64,000 bases of DNA from Duganella sp. CF458 (GTDB lineage: Bacteria; Pseudomonadota; Gammaproteobacteria; Burkholderiales; Burkholderiaceae_D). The stretch lies in NCBI RefSeq assembly GCF_900113115.1, contig NZ_FOOF01000021.1, positions 1-64,000 on the forward strand. Reading direction: 5' to 3'. The notes below the pieces were generated by a model. The model ran no database searches. It was not told where the DNA came from and saw only the letters and a list, made by a program, of their open reading frames with translations. Made by a program: the position numbers and the translations under genes. This document shows positions 14,365 through 22,747 of this stretch, piece after piece (within the stretch, counting starts at the first letter, position 1; each line of letters opens with the position of its first letter).

Positions 14365-14389
14365 AGGGCCGCGTTCGAGCGGCCCTTTT
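14365..14389 (+). terminator. Rho-independent terminator next to the att copy
   Basis: AGGGCCGC-GTTCGA-GCGGCCCT (8-bp perfect stem) followed by TTT. It is probably the native terminator of tRNA-Ser before the island inserted. It could also serve the hipA remnant on the opposite strand. Confidence 0.75.
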
Positions 14390-14423
14390 CATTTGTATTA
14401 TTCCCGTACCTGCGCCAGCAAGT

Positions 14424-14741
14424 TTAACCACGCGGTATATTGGCGAGTCGATCGCACTGGGCCAGCATCCCGGAGAGAATGCTATCTGCAACGTCTCCTG
14501 GGTACCCTGGAGGGAGCATGTCCCAAACTGCTTCAGCAACTACGGGCGCGTGGACCAAGACCTCCTCAATGAGCTCCTCAGCGACGCGGGCGCCAAGCCC
14601 CACCTGTCGGGCCATAGCGGACCAGTGGCGACGCATGATTCGATCAATGAAGTAGTAATTCTCACTGCCGCGGATTGCCATTGCGAGCTTGGCTTCTTGG
14701 CGCGCGAGGGAGAGCAGAAGTTGGGATGCTGTATCCGCCAA
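14424..14741 (-). pseudogene. HipA kinase C-terminal fragment
   Basis: A 105-codon frame. EAKLAMAIRGSENYYFIDRIMRRHWSAMARQVGLGARVAEELIEEVLVHAPVVAEAVWDMLPPGYPGDVADSILSGMLAQCDRLA matches the C-terminal tail of HipA toxins (KLAMA.......Y..DxI...HW...A...G, then the final helical bundle). The kinase core and N-terminus, normally over 300 further residues, are absent. The frame begins at the second degenerate tRNA-end repeat (14732-14738), so the break coincides with a recombination point. A functional protein is unlikely. Confidence 0.7.
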
Positions 14742-14791
14742 AGGATTTTACAAAGGCCGCTTTCAAGCGGCATATTTCATTTACACTATCC
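14732..14791 (+). repeat. Degenerate second copy of tRNA-Ser end plus terminator
   Basis: TCCGCCA, then a perfect hairpin GCCGCT-TTCA-AGCGGC (14754-14769), then TTTCATTT...CTATCCCG. Over about 60 bases it aligns with 14347-14406 with one indel. It appears to be an older attachment-site relic, with the HipA fragment trapped between the two copies. Confidence 0.6.
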
Positions 14792-14884
14792 CGGCCATTC
14801 AAGCTTCCCGAATGTTCGGGCCCAGGCATTTCTGTTGTCGACGCCAATAAATAGCAGCGGGGCCTGCGCAATTAATAAACCAAC

Positions 14885-15154
14885 ATGAACAGCGAATACC
14901 AAGCGATCATCACGTTCCTTCTCGCGGGAGCTGCGCTAATTCACCTGGTAACGAAACGCTCTGGAAGCGGTAAATCGAACATGGGCTGGATTGCCTTCTT
15001 TGTTCTTGGCGTACCGATTGTGGGTATGGGTGTGGCGAGTATCACGGGAAGCGAGAGGCTTGTTTGGATCTTTGGCCTGTTGCTCATGCTCGCGGCACCG
15101 TTGTGGTTCTTCATTGCCATCATTGCCAAGATTGTCCGCCACCTGAAAAAATAA
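14885..15154 (+). CDS. Small three-helix membrane protein
   Basis: An 89-residue protein starting MNSEYQAII. Hydrophobic segments are IITFLLAGAALIHLV, MGWIAFFVLGVPIVGMGVASI and LVWIFGLLLMLAAPLWFFIAIIAKIV, with a positively charged end RHLKK (probably cytoplasmic). No enzymatic motif or family is recognised. It lies in the stretch between att relics and the ohr block, so it may be leftover cargo. The frame is supported by the clean hydrophobic pattern. Confidence 0.55.
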   Translation: MNSEYQAIITFLLAGAALIHLVTKRSGSGKSNMGWIAFFVLGVPIVGMGVASITGSERLVWIFGLLLMLAAPLWFFIAIIAKIVRHLKK

Positions 15155-15241
15155 CATTCGACCTTCTGGTTGAACCCCTTTCTCTCTGCCGGAAACGTTG
15201 CACGATGAAGGTAGGCCGCCCGACGGAAGGCCTTTTCCTTC

Positions 15242-15658
15242 TTACACCAGGTTGATGGTCACATCGATATTCCCGCGCGACATTTTCGAGTACGGGCAAA
15301 TCTGGTGCGCAGTCTCAATCAGCTCTTGCGCGACTTCTCGGGCCAGGCCGGGCAGGCATACATTGAGGCGCGCTTGCAATTGGAAGCCGCCCTCATTGGT
15401 GCCCAGGTCGACCTCGGCGTCGACAGCTATATCGGCGGGCAACAGCACGCGCTTGTCTTTTGCCGCGCGCCCCAGGGCGCCGATAAAGCAGGCCGACCAG
15501 CCGGCTGCGAACAACTGTTCCGGATTGGTGCCAAGCCCGTTGGAGCCAGGTGGCGACAGTTTGATGTCGAGGCGGCCATCGTCGCTGCGGGCAGCGCCAT
15601 CGCGGCCGCCGGTGGTGCGGGTCTTGCCGGTATAGAGGACGTTTTCAACTTTGCTCAT
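15242..15658 (-). CDS. ohr: Organic hydroperoxide resistance protein Ohr (OsmC family)
   Basis: A 138-residue thiol-dependent peroxidase that reduces organic hydroperoxides using lipoylated proteins. It begins MSKVENVLYTGKTRTTGGRDG. The family Arg lies in the N-terminal half, the first catalytic Cys in LFAAGWSACFIGAL (near residue 57), and the second in ICPYSKMSRGNIDV (near residue 122). Length is typical. It is downstream of the hydrolase gene on the same strand and near a divergent OhrR-type regulator, so control by OhrR from the 16.7-kb intergenic region is likely. Confidence 0.95.
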   Translation of the reverse strand: MSKVENVLYTGKTRTTGGRDGAARSDDGRLDIKLSPPGSNGLGTNPEQLFAAGWSACFIGALGRAAKDKRVLLPADIAVDAEVDLGTNEGGFQLQARLNVCLPGLAREVAQELIETAHQICPYSKMSRGNIDVTINLV

Positions 15659-15689
15659 GGTGCATTCCTTTCGGTTGGTTGGGTAGGAA

Positions 15690-16661
15690 TCAAAGGTGGT
15701 CGACTGCGATCACGGCGTCGGCAAAGGCGCGCGGCGCTTCCTGCGGCAGGTTGTGGCCGACGCCGCCCGAGATCAGTTGGTGTTTGTACTTGCCGGTGAA
15801 TCGCTTCGCATAGCTCGCTGGATCAGGATGCGGGGCGCCGTTGGCGTCGCCTTCCATGGTGATGGTCGGCACTGTGATGGCTGGAAAGGTTGCGAGGCGC
15901 GCTTCCAGGCCCTCATACTGTGCTTCGCCCTGGGCCAGGCCGAGGCGCCAGCGGTAGTTGTGGACGGTGATTGCAGCATGGTCCGGGTTTTCCAGCGCGG
16001 CGGCACTGCGGTCGAAAGTCTTGTCATCGAAGCGCCATTGTGGCGACGCGGTCTGCCAGATCAATTTGGCGAAATCGCGGTGGTTCTTTTCGTAGCCGAT
16101 GCGGCCGCGCTCCGTGGCGAAGTAGAACTGGTACCACCATTGCTGTTCTGCGTTCGGGGGAAGGGGATTCTTGCCTGCTTCCTGGCTGCCGATCAAATAT
16201 CCGCTAACCGAGACCAGGCCTTTCACGCGCTGCGGCCACAATGCGGCGACGATGTCGGCGGTACGCGCGCCCCAGTCATAGCCGGCCAGGATGGCTTTGT
16301 CGATCTTCAGCGCGTCCATCAGTGCCACGGTATCGGCGGCCAGCGCGGCAGGTTCGCCATTGCGCACGGCGTTCGGATCGCGGAAGCGCGTCGAGCCATA
16401 ACCGCGCAGGTGCGGAACGATCACGCGGTAGCCGGCTTTGGTCAGCATCGGCACGACATCGACGTAGCTGTGGATGTCGTAGGGCCAGCCGTGCAGCAGG
16501 ATCACGACCGGGCCAGTGGCAGGGCCTTCATCGACGTAGCCGACATTTAACGGGCCGGCGTCAATTTGCTTGATCGACTGGAAGGTAGCGAGTTCCGCTT
16601 CTGCTGCATGGGACTGGGCTGCAAAGGCAAACACGAGGGCGGCGAGGATCAGTTTTTTCAT
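15690..16661 (-). CDS. Secreted alpha/beta hydrolase (epoxide-hydrolase-like)
   Basis: A 323-residue protein with a signal peptide (KKLILAALVFAFAAQSHA, cleaved before AEAEL). The alpha/beta-hydrolase fold shows the oxyanion motif LLHGWPYDIHSY and nucleophile elbow AGYDWGART, where Asp replaces Ser as in epoxide hydrolases and haloalkane dehalogenases. A cap domain contains WWYQFYFATERGR, and the catalytic His is probably in GGVGHNLPQEAP near the C-terminus. Substrate is unknown. It is 31 bases upstream of ohr on the same strand and divergent from the OhrR-type gene, suggesting coregulation in peroxide stress. Confidence 0.88.
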   Translation of the reverse strand: MKKLILAALVFAFAAQSHAAEAELATFQSIKQIDAGPLNVGYVDEGPATGPVVILLHGWPYDIHSYVDVVPMLTKAGYRVIVPHLRGYGSTRFRDPNAVRNGEPAALAADTVALMDALKIDKAILAGYDWGARTADIVAALWPQRVKGLVSVSGYLIGSQEAGKNPLPPNAEQQWWYQFYFATERGRIGYEKNHRDFAKLIWQTASPQWRFDDKTFDRSAAALENPDHAAITVHNYRWRLGLAQGEAQYEGLEARLATFPAITVPTITMEGDANGAPHPDPASYAKRFTGKYKHQLISGGVGHNLPQEAPRAFADAVIAVDHL

Positions 16662-16742
16662 TTAGTGCTCCAATTTGGTTATCGAGATAATGATTTGCGA
16701 GGTAACTATATCCCGGTCCACGCCGCTTTTCAAGTACGATAA

Positions 16743-16760
16743 TAATTATTTTGATAATTA
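16743..16760. promoter_or_regulatory. Candidate OhrR operator
   Basis: TAATTAT-TTTG-ATAATTA is a perfect AT-rich inverted repeat between the divergent hydrolase/ohr genes and the MarR-type gene. OhrR proteins bind AT-rich palindromes at ohr promoters. The assignment is by position and symmetry. Confidence 0.6.
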
Positions 16761-16779
16761 ATTTCGGTGAGGATGTCAG

Positions 16780-17232
16780 ATGAGCAATAAAACCGACGCG
16801 CGCAGGGCCCGCCTTGGCGACTTCATGTGCTTTGCTATTTACTCGACCAACCTGGCCTATTCGCGTGTGTACAAGCCCGTGCTGGAGCAGCTCGGGCTGA
16901 CCTACCCGCAATACGTCACCATCATCTGCCTGTGGGAGGAAGACCAGCAGACGGTGAAGGGCTTGAGCGAAAAGCTGTTCCTGGAACCGAGCACCATGAC
17001 CCCCATGCTGAAGCGCCTGGAAGCGATGGGCTATGTGACCCGGGAACGGGACAGCGAAGATGAGCGCAGTGTGCGCGTGTCGTTGACCGATGCCGGCCGC
17101 GATCTGCGTGAAAAGGCCTTCGCTTATCGCGAGATTACCGCCAAGGCGGCCGGGCTGTCGCCGGAGGAGTTTGGCGTGCTGCAAAAAGCGATCGTCAACC
17201 TGCGCACCAATTTGATAAACGCTTCCGCTTAA
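16780..17232 (+). CDS. ohrR: OhrR-type MarR regulator
   Basis: A 150-residue MarR-family protein. FMCFAIYSTNLAYSRVYKPVLEQLGLTYPQYVTIICLWEED closely matches OhrR proteins, with Cys17 in the position of the peroxide-sensing Cys and the two tyrosines (YS, TYPQY) that interact with it. The winged helix follows: TVKGLSEKLFLEPSTMTPMLKRLEAMGYVTRERDSEDERSVRVSLT. Oxidation of the Cys releases the DNA and derepresses ohr. It is divergent from the hydrolase-ohr pair over an AT-rich palindrome (16743-16760). Confidence 0.93.
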   Translation: MSNKTDARRARLGDFMCFAIYSTNLAYSRVYKPVLEQLGLTYPQYVTIICLWEEDQQTVKGLSEKLFLEPSTMTPMLKRLEAMGYVTRERDSEDERSVRVSLTDAGRDLREKAFAYREITAKAAGLSPEEFGVLQKAIVNLRTNLINASA

Positions 17233-17323
17233 CGCTGCACAACGGCGGGTTGTCTGTGGCGTGCCCGGTTCGCCGATTCTTGTATGATGGCCCGAGCTAC
17301 CGTTCCTTACCGGGCCAAGTTCC

Positions 17324-20176
17324 ATGGTGGAGTTAAACGAAGCATTGGTGGAGTTGATTCCTTGCGCTGCGCTGCTGTACTCCAGCGCGGGAAAGATTCT
17401 TTCCGCCAACCAGATGTTTTGCGAACTGGTCGGCTATACGCCGAATGAGCTGGCAGACCGCCAGATTGCCGATCTGGCAGCCGGCGACGAGCGGCAGATC
17501 GAGACTGCCGTCTGGCTCACCGAACTTGCCACCAAAAGCGGCGCAACCGTCCAGTGCGAGGTGGCGCGCAAATGCCTGAACGGCGAACGGGCAGAGCAAT
17601 GCCTGGCGCTAATGCGCAAGTTCAATCCGCACAGCGATAGCGAACTGATCCTTCATGCAATCGATGAAGGCTTCGTTCTGCTCGACCGCAACTTCCGCAT
17701 CCTGCGCATCAACGATGAAGCGCTGCGTATCGATGGCAGGCCGCGTGGTGAACTCATCGGAAGAATGCATTGGGAAGCCTGGCCGGGTTCGGAGCAACTG
17801 CCGATTGCCGAAGCTTACCGAAAGGCGATGCGCGAACGCAGCACGGCAACGGTCGAACAACTGGTCCATCGCGATGGATCGGACATATGGATTGAAGCGC
17901 GGGTATTTCCGGTGGAGGATGGACTCGCTGTGTTCTTTCGCGATATCACGGTGCGCAAGCTGGCCGAGCGAACGGTACGCGATAGTGAAGAGCGTTTCCG
18001 TTCGATCGCAGATGCGATTCCACAGATCGTGTGGTCGGCACGCCCGGATGGATTTCTTGACTATTTCAACCACCAGTTGACCGACTACGTAGGCTTGGAC
18101 CAGGACCAGTTCCGGGGCGATGCCTGGGTTACCTTGCTGCATCCGGATGACGTGCCTGGAATGACTGCAAGCTGGCAGCAAAGCCTGGCAACGGGGGAAC
18201 CTTACCAGGCCGAGTATCGCCTGCGCCATCGCTCCGGCGAGTATCGCTGGACGCTTGCACGTGCCCGGCCGGTGCGCGATGAGAAGGGCAATGTCGTGCG
18301 CTGGATGGGCACGTCCACCGACATCAACGACAGCATGGGCATGCGGGTAGCGTTGCGCGACACCCAGTCCCGTCTTGAAGCCGCGCTGACCGCTGCCGAA
18401 ATCGGCACCTGGACCTGGGACATCCAGCCCGACCGCGTGCACGCGGATGCGAACCTGGCGGCCATGATCGGCGTCACGCCGGAGATTGCGGATGGCGGGC
18501 CGATCGATGCCTACTATGCGGTTGTGCATCCCGAGGATGTTGACGCGGTGCGGGCTGGGATCGATCGGTCCGTGGCCACCAGCCTGCCGTATGACGAGAG
18601 CTTCCGCGTCCGCACCCCTGGTGGCGAGGTTCGTTTCATGCATGCCAGGGGCGTGGTGACAACTGACGAAGAAGGCAAGCCGCGGCGCATGTCGGGCGCG
18701 GTGGTGGATGTCACGCGCCAGCAGGTTGCGGAAGAGGCGTTGCGATCCAGCGAGCTGACTTTCCGCACGCTGGCCGACAATATCTCGCAACTGGCCTGGA
18801 TGGCTGATAGCGACGGCTACATCTTCTGGTACAACAATCGATGGTTCGACTACACCGGAACCACGCTGGACGAGATGAAGGGCTGGGGATGGTCGAAAGT
18901 ACATCATCCGGACCATGTGGAACGCGTCGTTGACTATTTCCGCAAGCGGATCGTGGAGCAGCAGGAAGACTGGGAGGATACCTTTCCTTTGCGTGGCGCC
19001 GATGGCCAGTACCGCTGGTTCCTTTCGCGCGCGCTGCCGATCCGGGATGAACATGGCCATGTGGTGCGCTGGCTGGGCACCAACACCGATATCACCTTGC
19101 AGCGCGAGGCCGACCAGCGCAAGGACGATTTCCTTGCATTGCTGGCGCACGAGTTGCGCAGTCCGTTGGCGCCTATCAGTACGGCGGCGCAGCTGTTGAA
19201 GATGGGCGGGCGCAATCCGGAATACGTCCAGCGCTCCACCGCAATCATCGATCGCCAGGTCAAGCATATGTCGGAGCTGGTCGACGATTTGATGGACGTG
19301 TCACGCGTGACGCGCGGACTGGTGTCGATCGAGAAGGAAGAGGTGGCGGTGTCGGACGTGGTCGCCAGGGCGGTGGAGCAATCGCGTCCACTGATCGAGT
19401 CGCGCAAGCAGCAGTTGGTGCTGGACGCTCCTGACGATGGCACGTGCGTGCTGGGCGACGATACGCGTCTGGTGCAAGTGCTGGCCAACCTGTTGAACAA
19501 TTCGGCCAAATACACGCAGCAGGGCGGACGCATCGTGCTGAGGGTGGAGACGCGCGACGGGCACGTCATCATCAGCGTTGCCGACAACGGCATGGGCATG
19601 GATGCCGACTTGCTGCCGCGCGTTTTCGACCTGTTTGCGCAGGCGGAGCTCACGCCTGACCGCCGCGGCGGCGGGCTGGGACTCGGGCTGGCGCTGGTAA
19701 AAAGTATCGTGGCGCTGCACGGCGGACAGATGAATGCTCTCAGTGCTGGGCGCGGCAAGGGAAGTACCTTCACTGTCACCTTGCCGCTGCCGCATACCGT
19801 CAGCGTGGCACGGCCTTTGAACATCCTGCTCGTGGACCGCACGGACGATGGCGATGAGGCACTGCCAGCTGCACTGGAGGCGGAAGGCCATATGGTTGCC
19901 TTGTGCCCGGACGAGGCATCAGCCCTGGCCGCTGCGCGCGACTTGCATCCGGACGCGGTCCTGATCAGGACCGATCTGCCAGGTGTCGAGGGGTATGACC
20001 TGGCGCGGCAGCTGCGTGCGATGCACCCCGACGAGCAGGCTACCTACGTCGCCTTGAGCGACTCGGACCAGTCGCACGACAAGGTGATCGCGCGCGGCGC
20101 CGGTTTCGACCATCTGCTGGAACGTCCTGTCGCCATTGGTTTGCTGCGCAAGATCCTGCCGATGGCAAACAACTAG
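17324..20176 (+). CDS. Multi-PAS hybrid sensor histidine kinase
   Basis: A 950-residue protein with no membrane segment, so a cytoplasmic sensor. Five PAS modules: about 5-100 (GKILSANQMFCELVGYTPNEL), 105-215 (VLLDRNFRILRINDEALRIDG), 220-340, 345-465 (GTWTWDIQPD) and 475-595 (SQLAWMADSDGYIFWYNNRWFDYTG), several with PAC tails (VVRWMGTSTDI). HisKA has its His near 609 (LLAHELRSPLAPIST). The ATPase has the N box NLLNNSAKYT (near 722), VADNGMGMD and GGGLGLGLALVKSIVALHGG. A receiver follows (about 833-945) with phospho-Asp near 884 (IRTDLPGVEGYDLA). The usual receiver Lys is replaced (LLERPV). The cognate output is not obvious. Confidence 0.93.
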   Translation: MVELNEALVELIPCAALLYSSAGKILSANQMFCELVGYTPNELADRQIADLAAGDERQIETAVWLTELATKSGATVQCEVARKCLNGERAEQCLALMRKFNPHSDSELILHAIDEGFVLLDRNFRILRINDEALRIDGRPRGELIGRMHWEAWPGSEQLPIAEAYRKAMRERSTATVEQLVHRDGSDIWIEARVFPVEDGLAVFFRDITVRKLAERTVRDSEERFRSIADAIPQIVWSARPDGFLDYFNHQLTDYVGLDQDQFRGDAWVTLLHPDDVPGMTASWQQSLATGEPYQAEYRLRHRSGEYRWTLARARPVRDEKGNVVRWMGTSTDINDSMGMRVALRDTQSRLEAALTAAEIGTWTWDIQPDRVHADANLAAMIGVTPEIADGGPIDAYYAVVHPEDVDAVRAGIDRSVATSLPYDESFRVRTPGGEVRFMHARGVVTTDEEGKPRRMSGAVVDVTRQQVAEEALRSSELTFRTLADNISQLAWMADSDGYIFWYNNRWFDYTGTTLDEMKGWGWSKVHHPDHVERVVDYFRKRIVEQQEDWEDTFPLRGADGQYRWFLSRALPIRDEHGHVVRWLGTNTDITLQREADQRKDDFLALLAHELRSPLAPISTAAQLLKMGGRNPEYVQRSTAIIDRQVKHMSELVDDLMDVSRVTRGLVSIEKEEVAVSDVVARAVEQSRPLIESRKQQLVLDAPDDGTCVLGDDTRLVQVLANLLNNSAKYTQQGGRIVLRVETRDGHVIISVADNGMGMDADLLPRVFDLFAQAELTPDRRGGGLGLGLALVKSIVALHGGQMNALSAGRGKGSTFTVTLPLPHTVSVARPLNILLVDRTDDGDEALPAALEAEGHMVALCPDEASALAAARDLHPDAVLIRTDLPGVEGYDLARQLRAMHPDEQATYVALSDSDQSHDKVIARGAGFDHLLERPVAIGLLRKILPMANN

Positions 20177-20955
20177 GCGGCAAGGCGATCGACGCTGCGC
20201 CCGGCATTTTCCTGTAGCCGCACCTGTGCGCCGGTACGGGCGGCCGCCTCGCGTAGGGCGGGAGTGTCGTCCTTGACGAGGATGTCGACGTTCAGCGCGG
20301 CGGCCTGCGCCAGCACGTTCGTCAGATCGGCGGCAGTGGCGCCGTGCAGGCTGGCGATGCGCACCGAATCTACGCGGGCGTGGCCGAAAACGGACGGCAG
20401 CTGGAGTGCGGTGGCGACTTTCACCGAGATCCGGAAGCCGTTGCGGCGGTAGTTGTCAGCCACGTAGTTCAGCATCCAGTTCTGGCGCGCGTTTACTGCG
20501 GGAAGTTGCAACACGATCCGGTCGAGCGGCAGGCCAAGCGAGTCGAGGATGCGGCGGAAGGCCATGCCGTGATTGCTGCTGACGGCGCTAAGCAGGCGGT
20601 CGTGCACGTTCAGGTGCAGGGTGTGGGCACCCTGGCCAGCGTTGCGGAAGAAGTTGATGGCGTGCAGCGTGCGGCACAGGCGGTCCAGCGCCACGGATTC
20701 GTCGTCGCTGGCCGCGCCATCGAGGTACGTCCAGATGGGCAAGCCGCGGTCTTCTTCCGCCACGCCGCGCACCCGGCCCGCATAGCCGCTGATTTCACCG
20801 CTGCCAAGCTCGCGGATCGGGTGGAAGGCGCTACCCAGCCAGCAGTTGAAGATGTGGCCCTGCACTTCGCCATCGCCGCTTAGGCGCAGGCTGCTGGAAG
20901 GCGCCTCGCCGGTCGCAAGACGCTCCAGGTAGGCATTCAAGGCTGGGTAGCTCAT
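20173..20955 (-). CDS. Degenerate EAL-domain protein
   Basis: A 260-residue protein. Residues 35-240 follow the EAL phosphodiesterase fold: SAFHPIRELGSGEISGYAGRVRG aligns with QP(I/V)...G.(V/I)xGxEALxRw, but the EAL triad is replaced by YAG. Later conserved metal ligands are also missing: LHLNVHDRLL for NxS, and no DDFG motif where VKVATALQLPSVFGHARVD lies. The strand order (VLQLP, ISVKVA, VRIASLH, VDILVKD) is kept. It is therefore probably a c-di-GMP-binding or protein-interaction module rather than an enzyme. Its stop overlaps the convergent kinase gene by four bases. Confidence 0.75.
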   Translation of the reverse strand: MSYPALNAYLERLATGEAPSSSLRLSGDGEVQGHIFNCWLGSAFHPIRELGSGEISGYAGRVRGVAEEDRGLPIWTYLDGAASDDESVALDRLCRTLHAINFFRNAGQGAHTLHLNVHDRLLSAVSSNHGMAFRRILDSLGLPLDRIVLQLPAVNARQNWMLNYVADNYRRNGFRISVKVATALQLPSVFGHARVDSVRIASLHGATAADLTNVLAQAAALNVDILVKDDTPALREAAARTGAQVRLQENAGRSVDRLAA

Positions 20956-20988
20956 TTCGGGCTCCTCGGAGTGACGTGGGAGGCCAGT

Positions 20989-21720
20989 CTACGCCGCGGC
21001 GAGTGTCGAAGTGAACGAAGCTTTCGACATATCCAATTGCGTAATACTCAGATGGCCGCGGAAGCCGCCGCTGCTGTGCGCAGTGCCGTTTGCTTCGATG
21101 TCCAGGGCGAAGCGCACTGCCGGGTCTTGCGCCAGCTTGCGCATATAGCGCGCCAGGTTGGGATAGCCTTCTTCCAGCGTCAACACTTTGTGATACTCGG
21201 CCCAGCGGCCAATTGCGAACAGGTAGGCATCCGCGACGGTCGGCCTGGTACCGCCCAGCAGCCAATTGCGGCCATCGAGCAACTGGTCGAGGTAGGCATA
21301 TTCCGCGCGCACGCTGTCCTCGCCGTATTTGCGCAGTACCGGCTTGACCGCGGGATCGTCAATGCCGGCGTCATACAGTTTCCACAGGGGCGCGAAGGCT
21401 GCAAACAAGTCGGTCACCAGGTAGGACAGCATCGACGCGAGGCGGTCGGCATCGGGCGTGCCGGGGGCGAAGCCAAGTCCCGTCGCCGCGCCGCGCTGGC
21501 CGATGTGCTGCAGGATCGCCAGGCTTTCGGTCAGGCTGTCGCCATGCGCGGTCAGCATGGCCGGGGTTTTCATGCGTGGGTTCACCTGTGCGAATTGCTG
21601 CGGCCATTTGTCCATCATTTCGATGCGGACCAGGTGGTAAGGCTGGCCAAGCCATTCCGATGCGATGACCGATGCCAGGGAGCAGCCACTCGGTACGCCG
21701 TAAAAAATGATTGGTTCCAT
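20989..21720 (-). CDS. Glutathione S-transferase family protein
   Basis: A 243-residue GST. The N-terminal thioredoxin-like domain starts EPIIFYGVPSGCSLASVIASEWLGQPYHL, with the SGCS segment in the active-site position. It continues NPRMKTPAMLTAHGDSLTESLAILQHI, containing the cis-Pro and the ES glutathione-binding pair. The helical C-terminal domain includes the N-capping-box region RPTVADAYLFAIGRWAEY. The last 20 residues (SITQLDMSKASFTSTLAAA) extend past the usual end. It is divergent from the LysR-type gene at 21825, its probable regulator. Confidence 0.9.
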   Translation of the reverse strand: MEPIIFYGVPSGCSLASVIASEWLGQPYHLVRIEMMDKWPQQFAQVNPRMKTPAMLTAHGDSLTESLAILQHIGQRGAATGLGFAPGTPDADRLASMLSYLVTDLFAAFAPLWKLYDAGIDDPAVKPVLRKYGEDSVRAEYAYLDQLLDGRNWLLGGTRPTVADAYLFAIGRWAEYHKVLTLEEGYPNLARYMRKLAQDPAVRFALDIEANGTAHSSGGFRGHLSITQLDMSKASFTSTLAAA

Positions 21721-21824
21721 TCGTTTTCTCCATGTGATTGATTGGTAGGGAAAATATACGGGCGTGAACGATGGTGGAAAAGATGGTCTAATGTGGATTC
21801 AAAGTCTCCATTTGTGGACGGTTC

Positions 21825-22739
21825 ATGCGGAACTTGAACGATTATTATTTTTTTGTGCAGGTGGTGGAGCAGGGCGGCTTTGCCCAGGCGGCGCGCCACA
21901 CGGGAGCTCCCAAATCAACCTTGGCCAAGCGCGTGGCGGCCCTGGAAGCGGAGCTGGGCGTGAGGCTGATCCAGCGCACTTCCCGCCGCTTCATGGTGAC
22001 GGAGCTGGGGCAGCAGTTTTACCGGCACGCGGCTGCCATGCTGATTGAGGCAGATGCGGCTGAAGACGTGGTGAAGGGGCGGCTGGCCGAGCCTAGCGGC
22101 ACGGTAAGGATTACCGCTTCGGTGCCGACGGCGCAGACCATACTGGCCAAGGCGCTGGTCGACCTTGCCGCGGCGTACCCGAAGATCCATGTGTCGCTGC
22201 ACGTGACTGACCGCTTTGTCGACATGGTGCAGGAAGGCTTTGATATCGCGGTGCGCGACCATTTCGCTCCATTGCCGGATTCAGGGCTGGTGCAGCGGCG
22301 CGTCGCATGCGAGCCGGTTTGTCTTGTCGCATCGCCGGCATACCTGGCTGCGCGCGGCACGCCGCAATTGCCGCAAGAGCTGGAGCAGCACGCGGGGCTG
22401 ATGAGCAGCATGGCCGGCGGCTCGTGGCGCTTGGAGAACGATCAAGGTGCATCGGTGGAAGTGACTTTGGTAGCGCGCATGCACGCGGATGAATCCACCG
22501 TGCTGCTGCGCGCGGCGCAGGAGGGACTGGGTATCGCTTGCCTGCCACTTCGGATGTGCGCGGAGGCGCTTGCCGCAGGCTTGGTGCAGCGCGTATTGCC
22601 GGAGTGGCGGGCCGGCACCGTGACCACCACGCTGCTGATGCCGCACCGTCGCGGTCAACTGCCTTCGGTGCGGCTGGTGGCGGATGCGATCGCGCAGCCG
22701 GGCGAGGATTTGGGTAGGGCCATGCATGTGGGACAATAG
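21825..22739 (+). CDS. LysR-type transcriptional regulator (GST-linked)
   Basis: A 304-residue LysR protein. The winged helix is at residues 1-60 (LNDYYFFVQVVEQGGFAQAARHTGAPKSTLAKRVAALEAELGVRLIQRTSRRFMVTELG). The effector-binding domain runs from about 90 (GTVRITASVPTAQTILAKALVDLAAAYPKIHVSLHVTDRFVDMVQEGFDIAVRD). The pattern is that of the CrgA/DsdC-like group regulating neighbouring redox genes. It is divergent from the GST gene over 104 bases. Its end lies 8 bases before truC, so read-through is likely but probably not functional coupling. Confidence 0.92.
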   Translation: MRNLNDYYFFVQVVEQGGFAQAARHTGAPKSTLAKRVAALEAELGVRLIQRTSRRFMVTELGQQFYRHAAAMLIEADAAEDVVKGRLAEPSGTVRITASVPTAQTILAKALVDLAAAYPKIHVSLHVTDRFVDMVQEGFDIAVRDHFAPLPDSGLVQRRVACEPVCLVASPAYLAARGTPQLPQELEQHAGLMSSMAGGSWRLENDQGASVEVTLVARMHADESTVLLRAAQEGLGIACLPLRMCAEALAAGLVQRVLPEWRAGTVTTTLLMPHRRGQLPSVRLVADAIAQPGEDLGRAMHVGQ

Positions 22740-22747
22740 CGCCTGCA

